A stretch of 64,000 nucleotides of DNA, from assembly GCF_034258515.1 (NCBI RefSeq), contig NZ_CP139438.1, forward strand, positions 1,798,001-1,862,000, in the 5' to 3' direction. A program made the translations under genes and the position numbers. The first letter of the stretch is position 1. Each line of letters starts with the position of its first letter. Below, piece by piece: positions 1 through 7,124 of this stretch. Below the pieces are notes generated by a model. That model was not told the origin of the DNA and did not search any database. It saw only the letters and a list, made by a program, of their open reading frames with translations. This DNA comes from Pseudarthrobacter oxydans (GTDB lineage Bacteria > Actinomycetota > Actinomycetes > Actinomycetales > Micrococcaceae).

Positions 1-1
1 G

Positions 2-433
2 GCGCGCGTGGAGGCAGAACGGCTTCCCCGCGGGGCAGATCCCGCACGGCACCTGAAACTGGGCCGCGGCGGGCTGAGCGACGTCGAATGGCTGGTGCAG
101 CTACTCCAGCTTCGGCACGCCGGCCGGCACCCCGAACTGCGGACAACCTCGACGCTTGCGGCGCTGGAAGCCGCCGCCCAGCTGGGCTTGCTGGCCCGGG
201 CGGATGCCGACCTCCTGGCCCGTGCGTGGCGCCTGGCCAGCCGCATCCGGTCCGCCAACGTGATCTGGAGCGGCAAGGCCTCGGACCTGCTGCCCTCTTC
301 CCGCCGCGACCTGGAAGCCGTGGCGCGGTGGTGCGGGTACGAGCCCGGCCAGGCAGCCGTCCTTGAAGAGGACTACCTGCGGGTCAGCAGGCGGGCCCGG
401 GCAGTCTTCGAGCGGGTTTTTTACGGACAGTAG
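2..433 (+). CDS. glnE: Glutamine synthetase adenylyltransferase/deadenylylase, C-terminal fragment
   Basis: The reading frame is open from the window edge, so this is the last ~143 residues of a protein of about 1000. The motif KLGRGGLSDVEWLVQLLQL is the conserved nucleotidyltransferase signature of the second (adenylylating) GlnE domain, followed by the helical C-terminal domain that ends in RARAVFERVFYG. GlnE adds AMP to a tyrosine of glutamine synthetase or removes it, tuning nitrogen assimilation. Its target glnA lies convergently ~1.3 kb downstream, as in mycobacteria. A GTG at position 8 is in frame but is internal, not the true start. Confidence 0.93.
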   Translation, partial: ARVEAERLPRGADPARHLKLGRGGLSDVEWLVQLLQLRHAGRHPELRTTSTLAALEAAAQLGLLARADADLLARAWRLASRIRSANVIWSGKASDLLPSSRRDLEAVARWCGYEPGQAAVLEEDYLRVSRRARAVFERVFYGQ

Positions 434-513
434 CCGCCCCAGGCAGCCGGACGCCTCCCTGGCGATGGCTGCGAGTGGCTGACACCCGCCCTGGCCGGTG
501 CTACTTTGAGCCC

Positions 514-957
514 ATGGCAACCCAAATCTATTTCAACCTGCCCGTCAAAGACCTGAAACGCTCGGTGGACTTTTTTGCGGCCCTTGGCTTCTCCTTCAAC
601 CCGGACTATACCGACGAGAATGCCACCTGCATGATCGTCAACGAGAACGCCTACGTCATGCTGCTGGTGGAGTCCTTCTTCAAGACCTTCACCTCCAAGG
701 ACGTTGCGGACAGCAAGGGCTCCGCGGAGGCGATCATCGCCTACTCCGTGGACAGCCGGGAGGCCGTGGACCAGGCCGTCAGGACCGCCCTGTCCTCCGG
801 CGGGTCACCGTCCGAGAAACCCCAGGACTACGGATTCATGTATAACCACAGCTTCCAGGATCCGGACGGCCACCTCTGGGAAGTGATGTGGATGGATCCG
901 GCCGGTCCGCCGGCCGAGTCCGCAGCCGGCGGCAATTCCGCCGGGCCGCAGGCCTGA
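514..957 (+). CDS. VOC (glyoxalase/bleomycin resistance) family protein
   Basis: A 147-residue protein starting MATQIYFNLPVKDLKRS, the usual first strand of a VOC fold. DPDGHLWEVMWMDP near the C-terminus is the typical final strand with the potential metal-ligand Glu. The two beta-alpha-beta-beta-beta modules fit the family length. An in-frame ATG at 475 would add 13 unrelated residues, so I chose ATG 514; no strong ribosome site is visible. Substrate unknown. It follows glnE by 80 bases and is five bases from the GNAT gene, so the two may be cotranscribed. The Ala/Gly/Pro-rich last ~20 residues look like a disordered tail. Confidence 0.82.
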   Translation: MATQIYFNLPVKDLKRSVDFFAALGFSFNPDYTDENATCMIVNENAYVMLLVESFFKTFTSKDVADSKGSAEAIIAYSVDSREAVDQAVRTALSSGGSPSEKPQDYGFMYNHSFQDPDGHLWEVMWMDPAGPPAESAAGGNSAGPQA

Positions 958-962
958 GCGGC

Positions 963-1487
963 ATGGGCCGGAGCGTATGGCTCATCCCGCTCCAGGACCT
1001 CGACGCCGACGCCCGGGCTGTCCAGCTGGGAGCCGTGGCAACCCTGGAGCCGGGCCCCGGGCAGGAGCGGTTCGTCGGTGACCCGCTCCGGATGGCCCTG
1101 GCAGGACTGGCTGAGGAATCGCGGCGGCCCTACGTCATTGAGTGCGCCGGCAGGGCCGTCGGCGTGCTGACCCTGCAGGCCGGGGCAGCACGCCTGGCAG
1201 GATGGCCGGACGAGGCGTCTGCGTGGCTGCTGAGGGGTTTCCTGATCGACCGGCGGGAACAAGGCCGCGGGCTCGGCGGCCTCGCCGCAGCCGCCGCTGT
1301 GGCGGCCGCTGAAAAACTCACCGCCCGGCACCAAACCCGGGAGGCCGGCGTCGTCCTTTCAGTCAACGAAGCCAATCCTGCGGGCGTGTCCGCCTACCGC
1401 CGGGCCGGGTTCGAGGACCGGGGCCAGTACACCGGAGGGGCGGCAGGACCCCAACGCATCATGTTCCGAAGTTTTCGGCCACAATAG
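963..1487 (+). CDS. GNAT family N-acetyltransferase
   Basis: A 174-residue protein. DRREQGRGLGGLAAAAAVAAA matches the acetyl-CoA pyrophosphate-binding motif (Q/R-x-x-G-x-G/A), and NEANPAGVSAYRRAGFED matches the conserved C-terminal strand-helix-strand of GNAT enzymes. ATG 963 was chosen because upstream in-frame sequence overlaps the VOC gene and lacks similarity to a GNAT start. The acceptor substrate cannot be told. The gene follows the VOC gene by five bases. The downstream 277 bases hold only hairpins and no convincing gene. Confidence 0.82.
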   Translation: MGRSVWLIPLQDLDADARAVQLGAVATLEPGPGQERFVGDPLRMALAGLAEESRRPYVIECAGRAVGVLTLQAGAARLAGWPDEASAWLLRGFLIDRREQGRGLGGLAAAAAVAAAEKLTARHQTREAGVVLSVNEANPAGVSAYRRAGFEDRGQYTGGAAGPQRIMFRSFRPQ

Positions 1488-1611
1488 CGTCTCGGCGCCG
1501 GGGCGCCGTTTGCACTGAGAAAGCGATTGCCCGATCATGTGGATTGGCGGTGTTCTCCAACCTTGTTGGGGGGAAGGCTGGAACGGTCTTCATCCCGGGG
1601 GGCATTCGTCA

Positions 1612-1655
1612 GGGGGTCCGGTTCCCGGTCTCAGCACGTCTGGAACCGGGCCCCC
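1612..1655. repeat. 14-bp inverted repeat between GNAT gene and glnA
   Basis: Positions 1612-1625 and 1642-1655 pair over 14 bp with one G-T wobble and a 16-base loop. There is no T-run on either side. It could end transcription from the GNAT gene or merely be a structured spacer. Apart from this and the glnA terminator, 1488-1764 holds nothing I can support. Confidence 0.45.
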
Positions 1656-1697
1656 ACCTCCATTTCCGTCCCGGGTGCGACTTTCCCGGGCACGCAA

Positions 1698-1729
1698 AAG
1701 GCGGCCATCGGATAACCGGTGGCCGCCTT
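1698..1729 (-). terminator. Predicted terminator of glnA
   Basis: A perfect 10-bp stem, AAGGCGGCCA (1698-1707) with TGGCCGCCTT (1720-1729) and a 12-base loop, lies 36 bases past the glnA stop codon on the minus strand. Confidence 0.75.
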
Positions 1730-1764
1730 CGCTGCCTTAGGAGTCCTGGAGACCAGGTCCGGGA

Positions 1765-3189
1765 CTAGACGCCGTAGTAGAGCTCGAACTCGTAGGGGTT
1801 CGGGCGCAGGGACAGCGGGCGGATCTCGTTCTCGTACTTGTACTCGATCCAGGTATCGATCAGGTCCTGGGTGAAGACACCGCCGGCCTGCAGGAACTCG
1901 TTGTCCTCGCGCAGGGCCTCCAGTGCTTCTTCAAGCGTGCCCGGAGCCTTGGGGATGTCCTTGGCCTCTTCGGCGGGGAGCTCGTAGAGGTCCTTGTCGA
2001 TCGGGGCCGGGGGCTCGATGCGGTTGCGGATACCGTCAATGCCGGCCATCAGCTGGGCAGCGAACGCCAGGTACGGGTTGGAGGAGGGGTCCGGCGCGCG
2101 GAACTCGATGCGCTTGGCCTTCGGGTTGGTGCCCGTGATGGGGATACGGATACCGGCGGAGCGGTTGCCCTGCGAGTAGACCATGTTGACCGGAGCTTCG
2201 AAGCCCTTGACCAGGCGGCGGTAGGAGTTCACCGTCGGGTTGGTGAAGGCCAGGACGGCGGAGGCGTGCTTGAGCAGGCCGCCGATGTACCAGCGGGCGG
2301 TGTCGGACAGGCCGGCGTAGCCCTTCTCGTCGTAGAACAGCGGCTCGCCACCGTTCCAGAGCGACTGGTGGCAGTGCATGCCGGATCCGTTGTCGCCGAA
2401 GACCGGCTTGGGCATGAAGGTTACGGACTTGCCCCAGGCGTCTGCGGTGTTCTTGATGACGTACTTGAACTTCTGCAGGTCATCGGCAGCGTGGGTCAGC
2501 GTGGTGAACTTGTAGTTGATCTCAGCCTGGCCGGCGGAGCCAACTTCGTGGTGGCTGCGCTCGACCTCGAGGCCGGCTTCGTCCAGTGCAACACACATGG
2601 CGTCGCGGAGGTCAGCCTGCTTGTCGGTGGGGGAGACCGGGAAGTAACCGCCCTTGACGGGGGTCTTGTAGCCGAGGTTTCCGCCCTCTTCCTCGCGGCC
2701 GGTGTTCCAGTGGGCTTCCTCGGAATCGATCTTGTAGAAGCTGCCCTGCGGGGAGGACTGGTACTGGACGTTGTCGAACACGAAGAACTCGGCTTCGGGA
2801 GCGAAGAACGCGGTGTCCGCGATGCCGGTGGATGCCAGGTACGCCTCAGCCTTCTCGGCAACGCCGCGGGGGTCGCGGTGGTACGGATCGCCGGTGCGCG
2901 GGTTGACGATGGAGAAGTTCAGCGCGAGGGTCTTCTCCATGCGGAAGGTGTCCAGGAACGCCGTGGTGACGTCGGGGATGAGCTGCATGTCAGACTCAGC
3001 GATGCCCTGGAAGCCGCGGATGGAGGATCCGTCGAAGAGCTGGCCGTTGATGAAGAAGTCGGCGTCAACACTCTTCGCGGGGACGTTGAAGTGCTGCTGG
3101 ACGCCCGGAAGATCGGTGAAACGGATGTCGACGAACTTAATATCTTCGTCCTTGATGAACTTGAGGACTTCGTCCGCAGTCTTGAACAT
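1765..3189 (-). CDS. glnA: Glutamine synthetase type I
   Basis: A 474-residue, full-length GSI-beta enzyme making glutamine from glutamate, ammonia and ATP. Visible signatures are FDGSSIRGF near residue 55, the Mg-binding [12 protein letters not shown] region, the ATP-binding stretch [18 protein letters not shown], and NRSAGIRIP. Tyr402 in [10 protein letters not shown] is the adenylylation site modified by GlnE, whose gene lies just downstream. The start has an excellent Shine-Dalgarno (AAGGAG, five bases before ATG). A GlnR-type box lies ~190-225 bases upstream, so nitrogen control is expected at both transcriptional and post-translational levels. Confidence 0.98.
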   Translation of the reverse strand: MFKTADEVLKFIKDEDIKFVDIRFTDLPGVQQHFNVPAKSVDADFFINGQLFDGSSIRGFQGIAESDMQLIPDVTTAFLDTFRMEKTLALNFSIVNPRTGDPYHRDPRGVAEKAEAYLASTGIADTAFFAPEAEFFVFDNVQYQSSPQGSFYKIDSEEAHWNTGREEEGGNLGYKTPVKGGYFPVSPTDKQADLRDAMCVALDEAGLEVERSHHEVGSAGQAEINYKFTTLTHAADDLQKFKYVIKNTADAWGKSVTFMPKPVFGDNGSGMHCHQSLWNGGEPLFYDEKGYAGLSDTARWYIGGLLKHASAVLAFTNPTVNSYRRLVKGFEAPVNMVYSQGNRSAGIRIPITGTNPKAKRIEFRAPDPSSNPYLAFAAQLMAGIDGIRNRIEPPAPIDKDLYELPAEEAKDIPKAPGTLEEALEALREDNEFLQAGGVFTQDLIDTWIEYKYENEIRPLSLRPNPYEFELYYGV

Positions 3190-3250
3190 CTATGCTCCTT
3201 ACGCATATGTAAATATCTGGCGTGCAAGCCAGCTGATCCAGCGCAATCCG

Positions 3251-3284
3251 AAGGCAGGGAAACAACGCGGTGTTCCCCTGCCTT
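3251..3284 (-). repeat. Hairpin in the glnA leader
   Basis: Positions 3251-3264 and 3271-3284 form a 14-bp inverted repeat with one mismatch and a six-base loop, about 65-95 bases upstream of the glnA start codon. If transcription starts near the GlnR box it lies in the untranslated leader. No T-run follows, so it is not an obvious terminator. Confidence 0.5.
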
Positions 3285-3377
3285 CAGTACCCTGCCGCAA
3301 TAGCCTGCCGTGTACTACCTGCTGTGTCTTGCCTTCCGGCGGATTGCTTGAAACTGGTAACAGCCTATGGACGCGGC

Positions 3378-3415
3378 ATTTCCCGTCCATGTCCGCATTG
3401 TTTCGGGCAGGTTAC
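3378..3415 (-). promoter_or_regulatory. Predicted GlnR box upstream of glnA
   Basis: Read on the minus strand: GTAAC-N6-GAAAC-N6-GACAT-N6-GAAAT. The first pair matches the actinobacterial GlnR consensus gTnAC-n6-GaAAC exactly. The second pair is degenerate but has the correct spacing. Position upstream of glnA is that expected of the nitrogen regulator GlnR. A still weaker GTTAC-N6-CAAGC element occurs at 3346-3361. Confidence 0.65.
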
Positions 3416-3448
3416 AGAATGCCCTGATATGGCAACGCTATCCTCTGT

Positions 3449-3481
3449 CCACACTGTGGTCTAACCCCATCCACAGTGTGG
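3449..3481. promoter_or_regulatory. Twin CCACANTGTGG palindromes upstream of the RDD gene
   Basis: Two 11-bp palindromes, CCACACTGTGG (3449-3459) and CCACAGTGTGG (3471-3481), have centres 22 bp apart, two helical turns. The second overlaps where the -35 region of the RDD gene would be. This is operator geometry; the protein is unknown. Confidence 0.5.
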
Positions 3482-3496
3482 TCGGCAGGAAGTCGC

Positions 3497-3502
3497 TAAA
3501 CT
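3497..3502 (+). promoter_or_regulatory. -10 hexamer of a probable leaderless promoter (RDD gene)
   Basis: TAAACT ends six bases before the GTG start at 3509, placing the transcription start at or next to the start codon. No Shine-Dalgarno is present upstream. Confidence 0.5.
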
Positions 3503-3508
3503 TGGACG

Positions 3509-3946
3509 GTGGTAGATCGCAAAGACATCGGCTCCTGGCTCTCCGGCCCCGACACCTCGGGCATATCCAAGTATCCGGGGGAGCGGCTGGGACTGCCGGA
3601 GTCAGGGCCGGGCTCCATTGCGCGGGCGGGCCGCAGGATCGCCGCGATCACGATCGACTGGACCGTTGCGCTGCTGATCAGCAACTTCGCCTTCGCGGGC
3701 GACGCCTGGGCCACCCTCGCAATCTTCGCCGTAGAACAGGCCCTGCTGGTAGGGACCCTCGGCTACAGCATTGGACACCGTGCGGTGGGCATCCACGTGG
3801 TGAGGGCCGGGGGTGGTGCGCCGGGTCCGCTGGCCGCACTGGTGAGGTCCCTGCTGCTTTGCCTGGTGATTCCCGCGGTGATTTTCGATCCTGACCACCG
3901 CGGCCTCCACGACAAGGCAATGAATACGCTGCTGCTCCGCCGCTAG
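3509..3946 (+). CDS. RDD family membrane protein
   Basis: A 145-residue membrane protein. The RDD hallmark is seen as ARAGRRIAAITIDWTVALL (Arg then Asp in the first membrane segment), with further segments near residues 65-90 and 105-125, and a conserved end FDPDHRGLHDKAMNTLLL. The start is GTG 3509 with a -10-like hexamer six bases before it. An RDD gene next to glnA is conserved in other actinobacteria. Molecular function is unknown; transport has been proposed for the family. Two 11-bp palindromes lie just upstream and may regulate it. Confidence 0.88.
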   Translation: MVDRKDIGSWLSGPDTSGISKYPGERLGLPESGPGSIARAGRRIAAITIDWTVALLISNFAFAGDAWATLAIFAVEQALLVGTLGYSIGHRAVGIHVVRAGGGAPGPLAALVRSLLLCLVIPAVIFDPDHRGLHDKAMNTLLLRR

Positions 3947-3985
3947 GGGCTCGAAGCCCCGGCGGCGCGGCGCGCACCCGGCAGG

Positions 3986-4342
3986 CTAGACCGAACTTGG
4001 TTCCCGGACAGTGGCTGCGCCGGAAGGTGCCCCGGCAACGCTGAGGTACCGGCGCTGTCCTGCCCACCGTTCGAACAGGATGGTGGCGAACGGGAACACG
4101 GCGGACAGGCCTGCGAACAGGGCCACCACAAAGGGCCAACGCTGCAGCCGCCAGAGTCCCAGGGCGCAGACGCCATACCCCACGAACAGGGCTCCGTGAA
4201 TGGGGCCCGCCACCTGGACGCCAATTTCCGTGGTGCCGGCGATCCACTTGAAGTACATGCCGATGAGGAGGGCCGCCCAGCTGAAGGCTTCCGCGACGGC
4301 CAGGATCCGGAACGCGCGGATCACTGCTTTGGTGAGGGTCAT
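3986..4342 (-). CDS. DUF3817 integral membrane protein
   Basis: A 118-residue protein with three predicted membrane spans: residues ~12-30, ~45-62 and ~68-88. The segment FRILAVAEAFSWAALLIGMY and the GPIHGALFVGYGV motif are characteristic of the DUF3817 family found in actinobacteria. The polar C-terminus ends in PSSV. The start ATG has a weak AGGACA ribosome site. It is convergent with the RDD gene and downstream of the DUF4191 gene, separated from it by a strong terminator, so it is probably transcribed separately. No function known. Confidence 0.85.
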   Translation of the reverse strand: MTLTKAVIRAFRILAVAEAFSWAALLIGMYFKWIAGTTEIGVQVAGPIHGALFVGYGVCALGLWRLQRWPFVVALFAGLSAVFPFATILFERWAGQRRYLSVAGAPSGAATVREPSSV

Positions 4343-4371
4343 GGTGTTGTCCTGTCCTGCCTTGGGGGCTG

Positions 4372-4415
4372 CAAAGAAAACGCCCCGGCTGCCGGCCTAA
4401 GCCGGAACCGGGGCG
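4372..4415 (-). terminator. Rho-independent terminator of the DUF4191 gene
   Basis: On the minus strand an 8-bp stem (4381-4388 with 4408-4415) plus an inner stem (4392-4396 with 4401-4405) is followed by a T-rich run TTTTCTTT. It sits 10 bases past the DUF4191 stop codon. Confidence 0.85.
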
Positions 4416-4425
4416 GGTTCAAAAC

Positions 4426-5178
4426 CTAGCGTCCGCGGTTGGGACGCGCCTTGTAGGGGTCAATGCCCTTGGGAATCGGGAGGCGGTTGCCCAGGGATGC
4501 AATCCGCTTCGACACGGCATTCACCTCAAGCTTGGTCAGTTCCTTCTTGAGCTTGCCCATCTTCTTGGCTACTTCGCTGAGGGGCACCTGGCCCTCGCCG
4601 CGGCCGCTTTCAATGACGTGCACGGTGACGTTGGGCAGGATGCGCGCGAGGCGCTTGCGTTCGGCCTCCAGCAGCGGCTTTACGCGGTGCGTGGGGCCTT
4701 CGCTGACGAGCACGACGCCGGGACGGCCAATTGCGCGGAAGACGGCGTCCTGCGTGCGGGGGTTGACGGCAACGGGCTGTTCCTCGGTGATCCAGCCGCG
4801 CCGCAGGGTGCCCAGGGCAGCGCCGGAGGCGCCGGGCTGATCCTCGATCTGCGCGAAGGCGGCACGCTCGGCCCGGCGCGACAAGATGAACGTGGCACCG
4901 AGCAGGCCCAGCGGGATGCCGATGATCAGGCCGGTGATCCAGTTGTCCAGCCAGAAGCCGACCAGGAAGCTGACAGCCACAACGCCAAGGAAGACCAGCA
5001 GCATAAGCCACGGAACCATGGGGTCATGACGGCGCGTCATGGTGAAGACTTCGCCGATCTGCTTGAGCCGGCTGGGCTTCTTGACCTTGGCCTCTTTGGG
5101 CTTCCGCGAGAAGAGGCCACGCTTGACTGCGCTGGAGCCAGACGGAGTGGAGTTGCTGGAATCAGGGGATTTCGCCAT
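4426..5178 (-). CDS. DUF4191 domain-containing membrane protein
   Basis: A 250-residue protein with a Ser/Lys-rich basic N-terminus (~1-45), two membrane helices (~55-75 and ~80-100, MLLVFLGVVAVSFLVGFWL then GLIIGIPLGLLGATF) and a ~140-residue cytoplasmic region containing RAIGRPGVVLVSEGP. This layout is that of DUF4191, the family encoded beside lipA in many actinobacteria (Rv2219 in M. tuberculosis). Function is unknown. The lipA terminator lies immediately upstream, so this gene probably has its own promoter in the short gap or is fed by read-through. Confidence 0.9.
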   Translation of the reverse strand: MAKSPDSSNSTPSGSSAVKRGLFSRKPKEAKVKKPSRLKQIGEVFTMTRRHDPMVPWLMLLVFLGVVAVSFLVGFWLDNWITGLIIGIPLGLLGATFILSRRAERAAFAQIEDQPGASGAALGTLRRGWITEEQPVAVNPRTQDAVFRAIGRPGVVLVSEGPTHRVKPLLEAERKRLARILPNVTVHVIESGRGEGQVPLSEVAKKMGKLKKELTKLEVNAVSKRIASLGNRLPIPKGIDPYKARPNRGR

Positions 5179-5204
5179 AGTTCCTCAATTCTACGTGACC
5201 AAAG

Positions 5205-5246
5205 CCCAAGGGCCGGCACCGGAGTCTTCCGGTGCCGGCCCTTGGG
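5205..5246 (-). terminator. Terminator of lipA (18-bp perfect stem)
   Basis: Positions 5205-5222 and 5229-5246 are perfectly complementary over 18 bp with a six-base loop. It lies between the lipA stop and the DUF4191 start on the minus strand. No clear T-run, but the stem is very stable. Confidence 0.75.
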
Positions 5247-5276
5247 TGGCGCTGTGATTTTGTGGCGGTGCGCAGC

Positions 5277-6296
5277 TCAGGAACGGGCGGCGAGCAGTGA
5301 GCTGGCTTCCTGGCGGGTGGTGCCGGAGTCCTGGATGCCGTCGGCGATGTGGGCGAGTTCGGCGGGGATGTCGCGGCCCTTCTTCCGCATCGCGGTGGCC
5401 CAGAGCCGGCCGGCGCGGTAGGAGGAGCGGACCAGCGGCCCGGACATGACGCCCAGGAAGCCGATCTCGTTGGCCTCGTCCTGGAGGTCCACGAATTCCT
5501 GCGGCTTGACCCAGCGGTCCACCGGCAGGTGCCGCTCGGACGGGCGCAGGTACTGGGTGATGGTGATCAGGTCGCAGCCGGCCTCGTGCAGGTCCCGCAG
5601 CGCCTCGGAGATCTCTTCCCGGGTTTCGCCCATGCCCAGGATCAGGTTGGACTTGGTCACCATGCCCAGGTTCCGGCCCTGCGTGATCACGTCCAGGGAC
5701 CGCTCATAGCGGAACGCGGGCCGGATCCGCTTGAAAATCCTCGGCACCGTCTCCACGTTGTGCGCGAAGACCTCGGGCCTGGAGTCGCAGATCGCTTCGA
5801 TGTGTTCGGGTTTGCCGGAGAAGTCCGGGATCAGCAGCTCCACCCCGGTGCCGGGGTTCAGTTCGTGGATCTTGCGGACCGTTTCGGCGTACAGCCACAC
5901 GCCCTCGTCCTCGAGGTCGTCGCGGGCCACCCCGGTGACGGTGGCGTAGCGCAGCTGCATGGCCTGGACGGAGCGGGCCACCTTGGTGGGTTCGAACCTG
6001 TCCACCGGGGAGGGCTTGCCGGTATCGATCTGGCAGAAGTCACACCGCCGGGTGCACTCGGACCCGCCGATCAGGAAAGTGGCTTCCTTGTCCTCCCAGC
6101 ACTCGAAGATGTTGGGGCAGCCGGCCTCCTCACACACCGTGTGCAGGCCTTCCTTCTTGACCAGGTTCTTGAGCTGGACGAACTCCGGGCCCATCTGGAC
6201 CTTGGCCTTGATCCAGTCCGGCTTCCGCTCCACCGGGACAGCCGAGTTGCGCTGTTCAACGCGCAAAAGCTTCCGGCCTTCAGGTGCCAATGTCAC
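5277..6296 (-). CDS. lipA: Lipoyl synthase (radical SAM)
   Basis: A 339-residue enzyme that inserts two sulfurs into protein-bound octanoyl groups. The auxiliary cluster motif [13 protein letters not shown] (C-x4-C-x5-C) and the radical-SAM motif [10 protein letters not shown] (C-x3-C-x2-C) are both intact, and the C-terminal Arg-Ser-Ser-Tyr (RSSYRAG) needed by the auxiliary cluster is present. The start codon overlaps the lipB stop by four bases, so LipB and LipA are translationally coupled. Their product is needed by SucB, encoded ~8 kb away. Confidence 0.97.
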   Translation of the reverse strand: MTLAPEGRKLLRVEQRNSAVPVERKPDWIKAKVQMGPEFVQLKNLVKKEGLHTVCEEAGCPNIFECWEDKEATFLIGGSECTRRCDFCQIDTGKPSPVDRFEPTKVARSVQAMQLRYATVTGVARDDLEDEGVWLYAETVRKIHELNPGTGVELLIPDFSGKPEHIEAICDSRPEVFAHNVETVPRIFKRIRPAFRYERSLDVITQGRNLGMVTKSNLILGMGETREEISEALRDLHEAGCDLITITQYLRPSERHLPVDRWVKPQEFVDLQDEANEIGFLGVMSGPLVRSSYRAGRLWATAMRKKGRDIPAELAHIADGIQDSGTTRQEASSLLAARS

Positions 6297-6961
6297 AGTA
6301 GAGCTCCTTCGGGGGTAGCGACCAGGGCGTCTTCATTCTTGCGCAGTTCTTCGGTGATCCGGGAAACAAGGTCAGCGGGGGCAACGTCATGGCCGGTTTC
6401 CCGGGCAATGGTTGTCACGCCGGCATCCGTGATTCCGCAGGCGATGATCTGCGAGTACGGTGCAAGATCGTTGTTGCAGTTGATGGCGAAGCCGTGCATG
6501 GTCACGCCCTCGTGCACCCGGATGCCGATGGCGGCGATCTTCCGGTCCGGGCCCTTGCTGTCCGCGGTGATCCACACCCCGGCCCTGCCCTTGATGCGCA
6601 CGGCGTTGATCCCGTAGTCAGCGAGGACCGCGATGATCACGGATTCCAGGCGTTCGACGTAATCGCGGATGCCTGCCCGGTTCTTCAGTTTGATAATGGG
6701 GTATCCCACCAGCTGGCCCGGACCGTGCCAGGTCAGTTTCCCGCCGCGGTCCACCGGGACCACCGGGGTGCCGTCGAACGGCCGTTCGTGGTCCTCGGTC
6801 CGTTTTCCGGCGGTATACACCGGTGCGTGTTCCAGGAGGAGGACAGTGCTGGGTGCCATCCCCGCGACCACTTTGTCATGGAGTTCGCTCTGGATTTCCC
6901 AACCACGTGTGTAATCGACAAAATCCGGAGCAAGACCCAGCTGTGAAAACTCAAGAGTCAT
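6293..6961 (-). CDS. lipB: Lipoyl(octanoyl) transferase
   Basis: A 222-residue enzyme moving octanoate from acyl-carrier protein to lipoyl domains. The motif [18 protein letters not shown], the catalytic Lys in KIAAIGIRV, and the catalytic Cys in [10 protein letters not shown] are all present. A TAAGCT hexamer ends seven bases before the ATG on the minus strand and no ribosome site is seen, so the transcript may be leaderless. lipB is the first gene of the lipB-lipA pair and diverges from the Ser/Thr kinase gene. Confidence 0.96.
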   Translation of the reverse strand: MTLEFSQLGLAPDFVDYTRGWEIQSELHDKVVAGMAPSTVLLLEHAPVYTAGKRTEDHERPFDGTPVVPVDRGGKLTWHGPGQLVGYPIIKLKNRAGIRDYVERLESVIIAVLADYGINAVRIKGRAGVWITADSKGPDRKIAAIGIRVHEGVTMHGFAINCNNDLAPYSQIIACGITDAGVTTIARETGHDVAPADLVSRITEELRKNEDALVATPEGALL

Positions 6962-7124
6962 GGCATCCAGCTTAGACCCCGCGGCGTCCCGCGCCCGGTT
7001 TAGTGCTTAAGCTCACCCACCTGCAGGGGGCACGTCACAGGGGCTCCGGCACCAGCGCGGAGCCGGGTTGGCATGCCTGTGGATAACTTCTGCAGGCCCG
7101 GCCGGATTCGGCTAGACATGAGCT

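Noticed and set aside
1527..1768. Three overlapping 60-75-codon frames after the GNAT gene
   Set aside because: No ribosome site or domain; the stretch holds hairpins and the glnA terminator.
2266..3303. 345-codon open frame antisense to glnA
   Set aside because: Shadow of glnA; the minus strand has clear glutamine synthetase motifs and a ribosome site.
7078..7086. Perfect DnaA-box-like 9-mer TTATCCACA (minus strand) before the kinase gene
   Set aside because: A single copy without neighbours or an origin context; likely chance, and no dnaA/dnaN genes are near.
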